From positions 1 through 40,964 of the forward strand of contig CAZTTH010000033.1 in the NCBI GenBank assembly GCA_964615975.1: a stretch of 40,964 nucleotides of DNA. The letters run 5' to 3'. The translations under genes and the position numbers were made by a program. The notes under the pieces were generated by a model. That model made no database searches. It had not been told where the DNA came from and saw only the letters and a list, made by a program, of their open reading frames with translations. Positions within the stretch are counted from its first letter, which is position 1, and each line of letters opens with the position of its first letter. Source of the stretch: CAZTTH01 sp964615975 (GTDB taxonomy: Bacteria > Verrucomicrobiota > Lentisphaeria > JABSQK01 > JAJFLO01). This document shows positions 17,787 to 26,780 of this stretch, piece by piece.

Positions 17787-18740
17787 ATGGATAAAAGCGA
17801 TAAAATCATGATAGCCGGGTGTCGCGGGATGGTCGGCAGTGCGCTGGTTCGTGAACTAAACCGGCAGGGTTATATTAACCTGTTGCCGGTTGGCCGGAAC
17901 GAAGTCGATCTTACCAGACAAGAGGAAGTGCAAACTTACCTGAAACGGGAAAAACCGGAGATCATCATCGCTGCCGCAGCGAGAGTGGGAGGGATTCTGG
18001 CAAATAATACCTATCCGACAGAATTTCTCTATGAAAACCTGATCATGCAAACCAATCTGATTCATGCCGCATTAACCGCCGAAGTGCCGCATTTCCTGTT
18101 TCTCGGATCATCCTGTATTTATCCGAAGTTTGCCCCGCAGCCGATCACCGAAGATGCCTTGCTTACCGGCACACTGGAACCGACCAATGAAGCCTACGCC
18201 ATCGCCAAAATTGCCGGCATCAAATTATGTGATGCTATTCATCGCCAATATGGCCGACACTATATTTCCGCCATGCCTTGCAATCTTTATGGGATCGGCG
18301 ATAATTTCCACCCTCAGCACTCACATGTCATTCCGGGATTAATGCGGCGCTTCCATGAAGCCAAAAGCAATCAGGCGCCAACCGTGACCTGTTGGGGATC
18401 AGGAACGCCCATGCGTGAGTTTCTCTTTGTTGATGATCTGGCTGAGGCGTTGATCTTCATCTTAAATCATTTCACTGGTCCCGGCTATCTCAATGTCGGC
18501 ACCGGCGTTGAGATCAGCATCAAGGACTTAACTGAGATGATTAGGGAAGTGGTAGGCTATCCAGGAGAAATTATCTGGGATCGAAGCAAGCCGGACGGCA
18601 CACCGCGCAAGTTGATGGACGTCGGGAAGTTAACCGCATTGGGCTGGCAGTTTAAAACCGCATTAAAAGACGGGTTGGTCAAAACCTATGAGTGGTATAG
18701 AAAGGATGATACTCTCATAAAAAACGGGATAAAATTTTAA
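17787..18740 (+). CDS. fcl: GDP-L-fucose synthase
   Basis: The 317-residue short-chain dehydrogenase/reductase carries out epimerisation and NADPH-dependent reduction of GDP-4-keto-6-deoxy-mannose to GDP-L-fucose. The nucleotide-binding GCRGMVGSAL lies at about 12-21, RVGGILANNTYPTEFLYEN is diagnostic for the family, and the catalytic Ser and Tyr-x3-Lys are in FLGSSCIYPKFAPQPI and EAYAIAKIAG. The substrate-binding PCNLYGIGDNFHPQHSHVIP is present. It is followed after 21 nt by gmd, which makes its substrate. Confidence 0.96.
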   Translation: MDKSDKIMIAGCRGMVGSALVRELNRQGYINLLPVGRNEVDLTRQEEVQTYLKREKPEIIIAAAARVGGILANNTYPTEFLYENLIMQTNLIHAALTAEVPHFLFLGSSCIYPKFAPQPITEDALLTGTLEPTNEAYAIAKIAGIKLCDAIHRQYGRHYISAMPCNLYGIGDNFHPQHSHVIPGLMRRFHEAKSNQAPTVTCWGSGTPMREFLFVDDLAEALIFILNHFTGPGYLNVGTGVEISIKDLTEMIREVVGYPGEIIWDRSKPDGTPRKLMDVGKLTALGWQFKTALKDGLVKTYEWYRKDDTLIKNGIKF

Positions 18741-18761
18741 TTCAGATCATTATCATTATTC

Positions 18762-19865
18762 ATGAAAAAAATCGCATTAATCACAGGGATTACCGGTCAG
18801 GATGGTTCGTTTTTAGCCGAATTACTTTTGGATAACGGCTATGATGTGCATGGCGTCATCCGTCGTTCGTCCTCCTTTAACACCGATCGCATCGAGCATC
18901 TCTATCACGATCCGCACACCAGCGGCAAATCACTTACTTTGCACTATGGTGATCTCTCTGATGCCTCCGGGTTGAGAAATCTGGTCATGCGCACCAAACC
19001 CGATGAAGTTTATAACCTGGGCGCGCAATCGCATGTCATGGTCTCGTTTTACCAACCGGAATACACCGCGGATATCTCGGGAATGGGCGCCTTGAGATTG
19101 CTGGATGCGGTCCGGGATGGTCAGGAGGATCTGGGAAAATCGATCCGCTTTTATCAGGCGTCCTCATCGGAAATGTATGGACGGGTTCAAGAAACACCGC
19201 AAACCGAAAAAACTCCATTTTATCCCCGTTCGCCCTATGGCTGCGCCAAGGTATTTGCATATTGGCAAACCATTAATTATCGCGAATCCTATGGCATGCA
19301 TTGCAGCAATGGCATTTTGTTCAATCACGAATCAGAACGGCGGGGTGAGACCTTTGTCACGCGCAAAATTACCCGCGCCGCAACCCGTATCATCATGGGA
19401 CTGCAGGACAAACTTTATCTCGGCAATCTTAATGCCGTTCGCGACTGGGGTTACGCGAAAGACTATGTCAGGGCAATGTGGCTGATGCTGCAACAACCCA
19501 CGGGGGATGATTACGTAATTGCCACGAATAAAAGTTTTAGTGTCCGCACCTTCGTCGAATTGGTGTTTGGCGAATTGGGGATTACCATAGATTGGAAAAA
19601 TCAGGGGAATGATGAGATTGGGATAATAGAAAACATTGCCCCCTGCCGATGGGATCACAAAACCAAACTCGTTCAGGGAACTGAAATCGTGGGCATTGAT
19701 CCCCGCTATTTTCGCCCTGCTGAAGTGGATATACTGCAAGGCAACCCGGATAAAGCCAAACGCCGGTTGGGATGGTCTCCTGAAACCGGTATGGGAGAAT
19801 TGGCAAAAATCATGGTCGAAAATGATTATCGATTAGCCGAGAAGGAATATCGCCTGCGGCTTTAG
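18762..19865 (+). CDS. gmd: GDP-mannose 4,6-dehydratase
   Basis: The 367-residue protein converts GDP-D-mannose to GDP-4-keto-6-deoxy-D-mannose. GITGQDGSFLAELLLDNGY binds NADP; GVIRRSSSFNTDRIEHLY, NLGAQSHVMVSF, the YGCAK active-site motif, and LFNHESERRGETFVTRKITR are all canonical. Length matches the family. Together with fcl it supplies GDP-L-fucose for a surface polysaccharide; no glycosyltransferases are in the window. Confidence 0.97.
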   Translation: MKKIALITGITGQDGSFLAELLLDNGYDVHGVIRRSSSFNTDRIEHLYHDPHTSGKSLTLHYGDLSDASGLRNLVMRTKPDEVYNLGAQSHVMVSFYQPEYTADISGMGALRLLDAVRDGQEDLGKSIRFYQASSSEMYGRVQETPQTEKTPFYPRSPYGCAKVFAYWQTINYRESYGMHCSNGILFNHESERRGETFVTRKITRAATRIIMGLQDKLYLGNLNAVRDWGYAKDYVRAMWLMLQQPTGDDYVIATNKSFSVRTFVELVFGELGITIDWKNQGNDEIGIIENIAPCRWDHKTKLVQGTEIVGIDPRYFRPAEVDILQGNPDKAKRRLGWSPETGMGELAKIMVENDYRLAEKEYRLRL

Positions 19866-19894
19866 GGTCACGCCTCTAATATTAAGTTTTGGCG
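19863..19894 (+). repeat. Left terminal inverted repeat of the transposase element
   Basis: It matches the reverse complement of 20448-20478 at nearly every position (differences at GGGTCACG versus GGATCACA and near the inner end). The core CCTCTAATATTAAGTTTT is identical in both ends. Confidence 0.75.
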
Positions 19895-20411
19895 ATGATT
19901 TCCTTCAGCTCTTTTAATGCGTTACGCAGATGCGTCGGTAACTCCCGGTTAACAGCGTCTCTGGCTTGAACCAAGGCACTGGCGCTTACGCCAAATCGAC
20001 TGGCCATCACACTTAGACTCCTGCTGCCACGGCAATACATACACACACAATACTATACCGCGACAAGCGCGAATGATAGCGGTCGGCTTCCACCAAATGC
20101 GCTTTGAATCAACCTTGAAAGATATGGTCGCTTGTCCTGCGCTTCTTGTTGCTGCCGACGCAAAACGAGGTCAGAAAACTCTGCATGAACCGGCTCAGAT
20201 TCGCTTCACCGGGACGCAAATAAAGATGAAAGTGATTGGGCATGTAGCAATAGGCATACACGATTACGTGAAACTCGGCGGCGAACTCTCCCAGATTTGC
20301 GATAAAATATTCATAATGCAAATCGTTATGAAACACCATACCGCGCGGATTGCCGCGATTAATGACGTGATAACACGCATTCGGGAATTCAATTCTAAGA
20401 GGTCGAGCCAT
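19882..20411 (-). pseudogene. REP-associated tyrosine transposase (RAYT, Y1_Tnp), broken
   Basis: From ATG 20411 the frame reads MARPLRIEFPNACYHVINRG, then CYMPNHFHLYL with the HUH metal-binding motif, RFMQSFLTSF and HIFQG. A TGA (20109-20111) interrupts where family members have arginine, and the same frame continues FKAHLVEADRYHSRLSRY, the region that carries the catalytic tyrosine. The sequence then breaks near 20040 (deletion or frameshift; the IHLNPV segment is missing) and resumes with a C-terminal tail, SLSVMASRFGVSASALVQAR, to TAA at 19882. At least one stop and one internal deletion make it non-functional. An intact parent would be somewhat longer. Confidence 0.75.
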
Positions 20412-20447
20412 AATCACAGCCTGTCACAGGAAACATGATTGGCAATT

Positions 20448-20478
20448 CGAAAAACTTAATATTAGAGGTGTGATCCTA
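20448..20478 (-). repeat. Right terminal inverted repeat of the transposase element
   Basis: Reverse-complement partner of 19863-19894. It lies about 37 nt upstream of the transposase start, so it probably also holds or flanks its promoter. Confidence 0.75.
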
Positions 20479-20524
20479 ATTTACTCTACTTTCTCTTGGT
20501 CTCGTACGAGACAACCGAATTTAG

Positions 20525-20544
20525 CCCGCCAGTTCACTGGCGGG
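20525..20544. repeat. Perfect 9-bp inverted repeat (hairpin)
   Basis: CCCGCCAGT and ACTGGCGGG flank a 2-nt TC spacer. No T-tract follows, so a terminator is unlikely. It resembles REP-like short palindromes near transposase relics. Confidence 0.5.
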
Positions 20545-20590
20545 AATCGATTGGAGCCATCAATCAGTCCCGCAGGGACGACTGACAAAT

Positions 20591-20764
20591 TTAGGTTCGG
20601 CTTTCGGGACATTCAGGGTCTGACCCTAAAAGATACTTGAAATTAAAATGCCGGTAAATCTCCTTCAACCAATCCCGGTCCACAATGGTAAAGGCCTAGG
20701 CCCAGTTAGATTTAGGCACCCGGTGGCCGACCGCGAACTTTTCGATCAATGTTTTGTGTACCAT
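20591..20764 (-). pseudogene. Unrecognised coding remnant with an internal stop
   Basis: From ATG 20764 the minus frame gives 58 codons with one internal TAG, reading EKFAVGHRVPKSNWA, stop, AFTIVDRDWLKEIYRHFNFKYL, then LGSDPECPESRT and TAA at 20591. The composition is protein-like (AFTIVDRDWLKEIYRHF), and its last codons run through the AGGGTCTGACCCT palindrome. I suspect the C-terminal end of a transposase-type or helper gene but cannot name the family. Confidence 0.35.
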
Positions 20765-20924
20765 TGATAGAATTGCTTGAAAACCGCCTCGGGAAATATT
20801 AAATCAATATTTTACATTAAAAAATCTGATTTAAGACGGTTTATTTAAAACGATTTATTGCGTAACAACATTATTATAAATCAATTATAATAATTTTTAT
20901 GGGTCAGTCCCCCCTTCTCCCGCG

Positions 20925-21215
20925 TCACAATAATCCTCGCCATCTCCAAATAAATGTCACAAGAATGCCAGCCAAAAATAGCGCCAATAAAAATCCACCC
21001 GAGACAAAATGAATGTCGCACTTTGTCGGGCTTTCCGGACGACGAACGATAACCCACATTACCGCTGGGGCATATCCGGCAAATGCCATCATTGCAATCT
21101 GGTTTGGCAACGGATGCAGAATTAAGCCACAGACCACGAAAGTGATGATTTGGAGTACTACAGAAGTTTTCAGCGCTTCTTTATAGCTTGTGGCAATCGT
21201 GAATTCGAATTTCAT
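20925..21215 (-). CDS. Small membrane protein, function unknown
   Basis: From ATG 21215 the product is 96 residues with three hydrophobic segments: SVVLQIITFVVCGLILH, IAMMAFAGYAPAVMWVIV and FVSGGFLLALFLAGILVTFIW. I do not recognise a family. A longer in-frame start at 21329 would place a perfect 17-bp inverted repeat inside the coding region and add a polar N-terminus, so the shorter start is preferred. It lies alone in a repeat-rich region. Confidence 0.5.
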   Translation of the reverse strand: MKFEFTIATSYKEALKTSVVLQIITFVVCGLILHPLPNQIAMMAFAGYAPAVMWVIVRRPESPTKCDIHFVSGGFLLALFLAGILVTFIWRWRGLL

Positions 21216-21234
21216 AACTAGTGATTGGGTATAA

Positions 21235-21278
21235 GAATTTAAATCTAACACTGATATCGTGGTGTTAGATTTAAATTC
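21235..21278. repeat. Perfect 17-bp inverted repeat with 10-nt loop
   Basis: GAATTTAAATCTAACAC (21235-21251) and its exact reverse complement (21262-21278) flank tgatatcgtg. It lies 20 nt upstream of the small membrane protein's start. It could be an operator, a 5'-UTR hairpin or a transposon end; there is no adjacent T-run. Confidence 0.7.
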
Positions 21279-21433
21279 AGTTCGTTGATATTGTAGTGGG
21301 AAACTGAGCCGTTTTTTATCAAAGATCAAAGGGAAGCAAAATTTTTTACATGAAATCCCCCGAACGACAATTTACACGATCGCAAACTACTAATTCCAGA
21401 AATTCGCCGGATTATGCGCTTAAACATCGTTTG

Positions 21434-21490
21434 GGGTCACACCTCCGGTTTTAAGTTTTATCGGAAAATTTAATACCGGAGGTGTTGTAC
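21434..21490. repeat. REPIN-like solo palindrome related to the transposase element ends
   Basis: The left arm begins GGTCACACCTC, then CGGTT, then TTAAGTTTT. The outer 11 and inner 9 bases match the terminal repeats at 19863 and 20448; only the middle differs. The right arm is its approximate reverse complement (CCGGAGGTGT against ACACCTCCGG), so two repeat ends face each other with almost nothing between them. This is the layout of a non-autonomous REP doublet. Confidence 0.55.
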
Positions 21491-21555
21491 ATTTCCTGCG
21501 GCTTTTTTTGAGTGAGTCGAGATGAGCCCTAATTAACCTTATTTATTGGCGTGGA

Positions 21556-24104
21556 TCACAGCTCATAACCACACGCCTGTCCATCATTGGTAATGGTTTG
21601 CAGGCTGACTTTCTGGACGGTGATACAATCAACCGGACAGGCTTCGACACAGGCATTGCAACGAATACAATCTTCCTGATTGATATAGATCAAAAAGGTA
21701 TCTTCACTGCCTTTGGCGCNNNNNNNNNNNNNNNNNNNNNNNNNNNNNNNNNNNNNNNNNNNNNNNNNNNNNNNNNNNNNNNNNNNNNNNNNNNNNNNNN
21801 NNNNNNNNNNNNNNNNNNNATACAATCTTCCTGATTGATATAGATCAAAAAGGTATCTTCACTGCCTTTGGCGCGGTTAAACCCGGTGATCCGCCCCTGA
21901 TCATCGGTTTGCAACGAACTGACCTTGACGATACAGTCCGGCCGCGGCTTGGCCTTGATGCACCAGTCGCAATAAATACACTTGTCGGGATCAATTTCGT
22001 ACTTGTAATGGCAGAGATAACAGCGTTGCGTTTCATCATCGGCAAGAGTCTGAGTATAGCCCTGCTCCACTTCGGCCTTTAGCGAGCGTTCGGCCTGGGG
22101 AATCATCGGCATTTTTTGCAATGGCACATAATCCATTTCGCGAATACGGCCCGGGCCATCCGCATCCTGGATTGTAGCGACATCGATAAGCCGGGATTCT
22201 CCGACTAAAAATTCATCGACATGACGGGCGCATTGCTTGGCATGGGCGATGGCATCGATCAAGGTGCGGGCGCCGGTAGCAAAATCGCCGGCAACAAAAA
22301 GTTTGGGGATCGCGGTTTTTGTCGCTTTGCCGCTCCGCAACCACTGATCAACATCCACCAATGAAGAGCGCAAATCCTGGTCGATCCAGGAGGTGTCGGG
22401 AAATTGACCGGTCGCCAGCAACACGGTTTGTGCCTGGACCTCGAATTCGCTGCCTGCAACCTCAATCGGACGGCGGCGACCGCTGGCATCGGGCTCGCCC
22501 AGTTTGGTGTGGATCAAGCGCATTTTGTGCACATTCTGATCGCCATTGCCGATATAACTCAGGGGACTGACCATGAAATCCATGGGGATACCTTCAAAAT
22601 TCAGTTCTTCAAGCTCACCCGGTGTGATCAGCATTTCCTTAGCCGAACGCCGATACGCCACACGGATTGATTCGATTTCATTCTCACAACTCAAGGGATC
22701 TTCGAGACGGACGAATTGGGCGCCAATGCGCAGTGCGGTGCGCGCGCAATCCATGGCCGTAAAGCCGCCGCCGATGACAATGACATTGCGGCCAACAAGG
22801 GCTTTATCCGTGTCGTTGACCTGGAGGAGAAATTCCAACCCATGACGGATCCCCTGCAATTCACTGCCCGGCAAATCCAGGACATTGGGGCGCAAGGTTC
22901 CAGCAGCCATGACCACAGCATCGAATTCCGCAAGTAGTTTGTTCAAGGGCAAATCCCGGCCGATTTTGGTATTGCAGACAAGGATAACTCCCAACTGCGT
23001 GATTTGCGCGATCTCGCGATCGATAAAATGTCGGGGCAAACGGAATTCCGGGATGCCCTGATTCATCATCCCGCCCGGCCGAGAATGCATTTCATATACC
23101 GTGACCTGATGTCCAAGCAAGGCGAGATTGCGGGCTGCCGCCAGACCGGCAACACCCGCGCCAATGATCGCCACTTTTTTCCCGCTGGCAGGATAGAGTT
23201 TGGATAGTATAACCACATCTTCGCTTTTGAAATCCGCGGCGGATCGTTTCGAGAAACAGATCGCCACCGATTCCCCCAGGCCATCCCAACCATGTCGACA
23301 CTCACTTTCGCAAGGCCGGGAACATACCCGTCCCAAAACCGCGGGAAATACATTATCCCAAAGATTGATGCGATAGGCACGATCGTAATCGTGGCGATAG
23401 ATCGCATTGAGGTATTCAGGAATGTTGGTGCCGGCCGGGCAGGCCTTTTGGCAGGGGATGTTTTTTTCCAGCCAATAAAAATCCTTGGGATGTCGTCCGC
23501 GCCCGCGCAATTTGGAGAGCGCGTTAAAATCATAAGGCGCCGCCACCTCAGCGGCGGGAAGGTCTCGCGCCTGTTCTATCACACTGGCGTAGATATTCCC
23601 GGTCGGACAAATCCGCGGATATGTCTCCACCGGTGGTGAGGTCTGGAGAGTCTGGATATGCTGCCTGGCAATCTGAAAGGTTTGGTTTTGCGGATCCTGG
23701 GCGAGCGCGGAATCAATCCATTCGGCTGCTTCCTCCAACCGACCATCCTGCATCAACGCCAGACTGTAAAGATATTGTGAATTAGGTTTTGACGCAGCCG
23801 TAATAAATTCAGCAAACGCGCTGATTGCCTCCCGATATAATTCTTTTTTATAAGAACTCATCGCCTTGATCGCCCAGGTCAAGGCTTCCTTGTTGCCCAA
23901 TTCCAAAGCGCGCTGAGAAAAATAATGACTGGCATACATGTCACCGCGTGCGTCACCACGTTGAAAATAGGCGCGTGCCAACAACGCGCACTGACGGTGA
24001 TCATTGGGCGGTCCCTGGGAACGCAACACATCTATGGCCTTGTCATTTTCCCGAGCGGCAAGCATTGCGCCCGCTTTTTCTAGTAGCTCTTCAATGGTAT
24101 TCAT
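21556..24104 (-). CDS. TPR-GltD-type NAD(P)H oxidoreductase with C-terminal ferredoxin domains (interrupted by scaffold gap)
   Basis: If the 100-N gap and one copy of the 55-nt duplication flanking it are removed, the frame is exactly 798 codons. Domains: TPR-like helices (about 1-150); an Fer4_20 cluster domain with IPCQKACPAGTNIPEYL and RVCSRPCESECRHG; an FAD-binding Rossmann fold (VAIIGAGVAGLAAARNLALL); an NAD(P)H-binding fold (NVIVIGGGFTAMDCARTAL); FVAGDFATGARTLIDAIAHA; and a C-terminal double ferredoxin with CYLCHYKYEI, CIYCDWCIKAKPRPDC and CIRCNACVEACPVDC. Such GltD relatives pass electrons from NAD(P)H to a partner enzyme. The start at 24104 lies 1 nt after the stop of the siroheme reductase gene, so that is the probable partner. 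It is not a glutamate synthase subunit in context, since gltB is absent. Confidence 0.85.
21665..21874. other. 100-N scaffold gap flanked by identical 55-nt ends
   Basis: The 55 bases before the N run (21665-21719) are identical to the 55 bases after it (21820-21874). Both encode the same GSEDTFLIYINQEDC segment. The Ns are a fixed-length placeholder where two contigs were not merged despite overlapping. Confidence 0.9.
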
Positions 24105-24105
24105 A

Positions 24106-25788
24106 TTAAACTTCCACCTCGCGCATGACTTCATTAAACACTGGTTCCAAGCGCAAATTGCGGATATTGATCGGCTCTTCGACAAACGGTCTTACTCCGA
24201 TGAGTTCCGCCAGTTTTTCCGGAGCAACTCGACGCACATAAGCGCCGAAGGTTTCATTTGCAGATGATCGGTTATCCAGATATACCTGCAGCAGGCGGCG
24301 GATCGCGGGGACAACATCCGCCGAGATCACATCGCCAAGATAATGCGCGATATATCCGGGACCGGATAACTTGCCGCCGACATAAATGCTGAAACCGTCT
24401 TCACTGCCGATTTCCTCCCGTTTGCGTAACCCGCGTAATCCAATATCAGCAATCCAGTGCTGCGCGCAGGAATTCGGACATCCATTCATGTTGATGCGCA
24501 AATGACCAACTTTCTCCATCAATTGCCGATCCTTACCCAATTCATCCATGATCATGCGATACACGTTGGGAGTATCTGATACCGCCAGATTACACATGGT
24601 GGTACCCACACAAGCAACCGCATCGGCCAAACGTTCAAAACCGTCAAGACGGTACCCGGCAATTCGGATCGCGGCGAGTGCCGATTCCACCTTGTGATCG
24701 GGGACAAAACGAAGGATCAGATTCTGCCGATTGGTGTACATGATGGACCCGTTGCCGAATTCCTTGGCCCAACGGGAAAATCGATGCGCTTCCAATCCCG
24801 AGATCTCTGACCGATCAATGAGAACACGAATAGCATTGAAACCCTTTTGCCGCTGCGGAATGACCGTTTGCCCATCAAGAAAACTTTCTTCTAAATGAGC
24901 GGGTTCACGCGCAATTTCAATCCGCTCCAAACCCTCAATCTTACGTTCACTCAACACCGCCAGGACCGCATCAGCGTAGCCTGAAGCGCCAAGTTCATCG
25001 ACCACCATTTTTAACCGCGCGTACGCGCGGAGACGACGATTGCCATAGCGACGATACACTTCCGTTGAGGCGCGGACTACTTCCAAAACCAGATCCTCCG
25101 GAACCCAGGAAAAAATTAATTGCGCCATGTATGGCCGAGCGCCCAGACCGCCGCCCGCATGAAATTTCCATCCCCGCTCCTTGTCACCCTCCGGGTTGTG
25201 ACGGGTAACAGGGTACCAACCCTGACAATTCATCAGCGTCTGTCCGCAGGCGCGGCCACAACCGGATACACTGATTTTATGCTTGCGGGGTAGATTCCGT
25301 TGCTCATCTTTGATTTCCCCATCATTGGCGATCATTTCGATTGTCGACAGAATATCGCCAACCTCATGAGGGCAAACCCCCTGAAGTTCACAGGTTACGA
25401 CATTGCGAGTCACATCGCCGCAGGCATTCTGACTGCTGATACCGACATTCTGCATCCCCTCCATAATTTTATGGATGTCTTCCTGGCGCACCCAATGAAA
25501 CTGCAGCGTTTGCCGGGTCGTGATGCAAAGCTGCCCCTGAGCATACTTATCGGCCAGTGTGCCGGCAATATTCAGTTGTTCGGAAGTCATGATCCCGCCG
25601 GGCAAGCGCAAGCGGATCATGAAAAACCCCTTTTGCAACTGATGATAAACTCCACTCCATTTAAACATGCCAATTTCATTGGTGGTAATGTCTTTGAATG
25701 GGCGTTGCGCGATATCGCGAAAATCGAAATTCGGATCGATCGCGAGTTTATCTTTTTCTATTTGTGTCAGCTCTGGCTTGGCAGGCAT
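24106..25788 (-). CDS. Siroheme-[4Fe-4S] nitrite/sulfite reductase
   Basis: The 560-residue protein has two pseudo-repeated ferredoxin-like halves. The iron-sulfur/siroheme ligands appear as C393-x5-C399 (CVGTTMC) and C437-x3-C441 (NGCPNSC), the canonical pattern. The first half keeps CGDVTRNVVTC and ISVSGCGRACGQT. ATG 25788 has CAGGAG 7 nt upstream. It catalyses six-electron reduction of sulfite or nitrite in the cytoplasm; sequence alone does not separate these substrates. The next gene, 1 nt downstream, is an NAD(P)H oxidoreductase with ferredoxin domains, suggesting that NAD(P)H, not free ferredoxin, is the electron source. Siroheme precursors could come from the CobA domain encoded at 34905. 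Confidence 0.9.
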   Translation of the reverse strand: MPAKPELTQIEKDKLAIDPNFDFRDIAQRPFKDITTNEIGMFKWSGVYHQLQKGFFMIRLRLPGGIMTSEQLNIAGTLADKYAQGQLCITTRQTLQFHWVRQEDIHKIMEGMQNVGISSQNACGDVTRNVVTCELQGVCPHEVGDILSTIEMIANDGEIKDEQRNLPRKHKISVSGCGRACGQTLMNCQGWYPVTRHNPEGDKERGWKFHAGGGLGARPYMAQLIFSWVPEDLVLEVVRASTEVYRRYGNRRLRAYARLKMVVDELGASGYADAVLAVLSERKIEGLERIEIAREPAHLEESFLDGQTVIPQRQKGFNAIRVLIDRSEISGLEAHRFSRWAKEFGNGSIMYTNRQNLILRFVPDHKVESALAAIRIAGYRLDGFERLADAVACVGTTMCNLAVSDTPNVYRMIMDELGKDRQLMEKVGHLRINMNGCPNSCAQHWIADIGLRGLRKREEIGSEDGFSIYVGGKLSGPGYIAHYLGDVISADVVPAIRRLLQVYLDNRSSANETFGAYVRRVAPEKLAELIGVRPFVEEPINIRNLRLEPVFNEVMREVEV

Positions 25789-26383
25789 GATAATCTCCTG
25801 AAATAAAGTGGAAAAATTACACGTTGGCGTACATATCTACTTATCCCGTGTCTCCCCGTCAATACGCTGGACAGAATTATACAGATGTCAAGCTCATCAA
25901 TTGATGGGAATCGTCCCCTGTAGCAGGTAGGAGATGAAACGATAATCCCTAAATTGGGTTGCATATACATAATCGCCGCTTTCTGATTCGGTAATATGAT
26001 GGAAGTTTTCTGGATTGTAAATATGAGGTGACAGGTATAATTCGAAATCGGTGTATGAGCTTGCTGGTATGATCGAGGAATTAAAATGCTGACGTGTTTT
26101 AAATACATGAACTTTCTGGCTATGTCATCAATCAGCATGGTTACCCGCCCTGGTGAAAGCAGGCGACGATCCACCCCTTAAACCCACGCCCAAAACATCC
26201 GTGAACTTGATTCGCTGGAGTTCCCATCTTTAGCATCATACAGACTGGACGAATGACGCATGCAAACTTTATCTAAAAGAGATTGTCTTTTATAATGTAT
26301 AAATGATATACTATGTACGAGTTTAAACTGCATGAATTACGAAATAAACATTAGGGTAATACGCCGAGAAAACCAGCTTCCTT
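25789..26383. other. Intergenic region between divergent genes
   Basis: This 595-nt region must carry promoters for the siroheme reductase operon (minus) and the DUF2203 gene (plus). I see one good plus-strand promoter at its right end. The remaining ORFs in both directions lack family features, and I see no RNA gene. Confidence 0.4.
26283..26312 (+). promoter_or_regulatory. Candidate sigma70-type promoter for the DUF2203-pseudopilin-rpe genes
   Basis: TTGTCT at 26283-26288 and TATACT at 26307-26312 are 18 nt apart; they match the consensus at four and five of six positions. Predicted transcription would begin near 26319, about 65 nt before the first start codon. A 7-bp inverted repeat, TAAAAGA-gattg-TCTTTTA, overlaps the -35. 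Confidence 0.35.
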
Positions 26384-26764
26384 ATGAACAAAAACACCTC
26401 AGTTTTTTCCCTGCAAGAAGCCAATAAAACTTTGCCACTGGTGAAAAAAATTGTCGCTGATATTCTGGTCGTCGGACAACGTATCAGGGGATTGGCCGAA
26501 CGTATGGGGGAATCATTTGACAGTAATCCCGAGGTCGAAAGTTCATTCGATGAATTAAAGGAATTAATCATGGAATTGGAAACGTTAGGTTGTTCCTATC
26601 GCGATTTTAATTTCACGGTAGGATTGGTTGACTTTCCTGCGATAATCAATAATGAACATGTCTTATTATGTTGGCGCAGTGATGAAGAGGAAATTAAATT
26701 CTACCATGGGGTGAACGCCGGTTATACTGGACGTCAGCCCATTCCCCAAACCGAATTAAACTGA
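26384..26764 (+). CDS. DUF2203 domain-containing protein
   Basis: The 126-residue cytoplasmic protein matches DUF2203: the start FSLQEANKTLPLVKKIVADIL, a helical middle, then FNFTVGLVDFPAIINNEHVLLCWRSDEEEIKFYHGVNAGYTGRQPI, with the CWR and G-x-x-x-R-x-P-I landmarks. Function is unknown. It is 16 nt upstream of a pseudopilin gene on the same strand and may share its transcript. Confidence 0.85.
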   Translation: MNKNTSVFSLQEANKTLPLVKKIVADILVVGQRIRGLAERMGESFDSNPEVESSFDELKELIMELETLGCSYRDFNFTVGLVDFPAIINNEHVLLCWRSDEEEIKFYHGVNAGYTGRQPIPQTELN

Positions 26765-26780
26765 ACTTTAAGGAAAAAAG

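Larger units (their letters stand above)
19863..20478. mobile_element. Decayed REP-associated transposase element with inverted terminal repeats
   Basis: The left end reads GGTCACGCCTCTAATATTAA then GTTTTggCG (19863-19894). The right end, read on the opposite strand from 20478, is GGATCACACCTCTAATATTAA then GTTTTtCG. These ends of about 30 bp are inverted and nearly identical. They enclose a REP-type tyrosine transposase on the minus strand, and the transposase stop codon lies inside the left repeat. No target-site duplication is obvious, as expected for HUH transposases. Confidence 0.7.
20479..20924. other. Gene-poor stretch with hairpins and coding debris
   Basis: This 446-nt stretch holds a perfect 9-bp hairpin, CCCGCCAGT-TC-ACTGGCGGG (20525-20544), a 13-nt palindrome AGGGTCTGACCCT (20615-20627), and a broken coding remnant on the minus strand (20591-20764). 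The right part (20780-20900) is very A+T-rich with no gene. It looks like an accumulation site for mobile-element debris. Confidence 0.5.

Noticed and set aside
25767..26174. 135-residue minus-strand ORF upstream of the siroheme reductase
   Set aside because: It overlaps the reductase start and its ribosome-binding site in another frame, and its composition is not protein-like.
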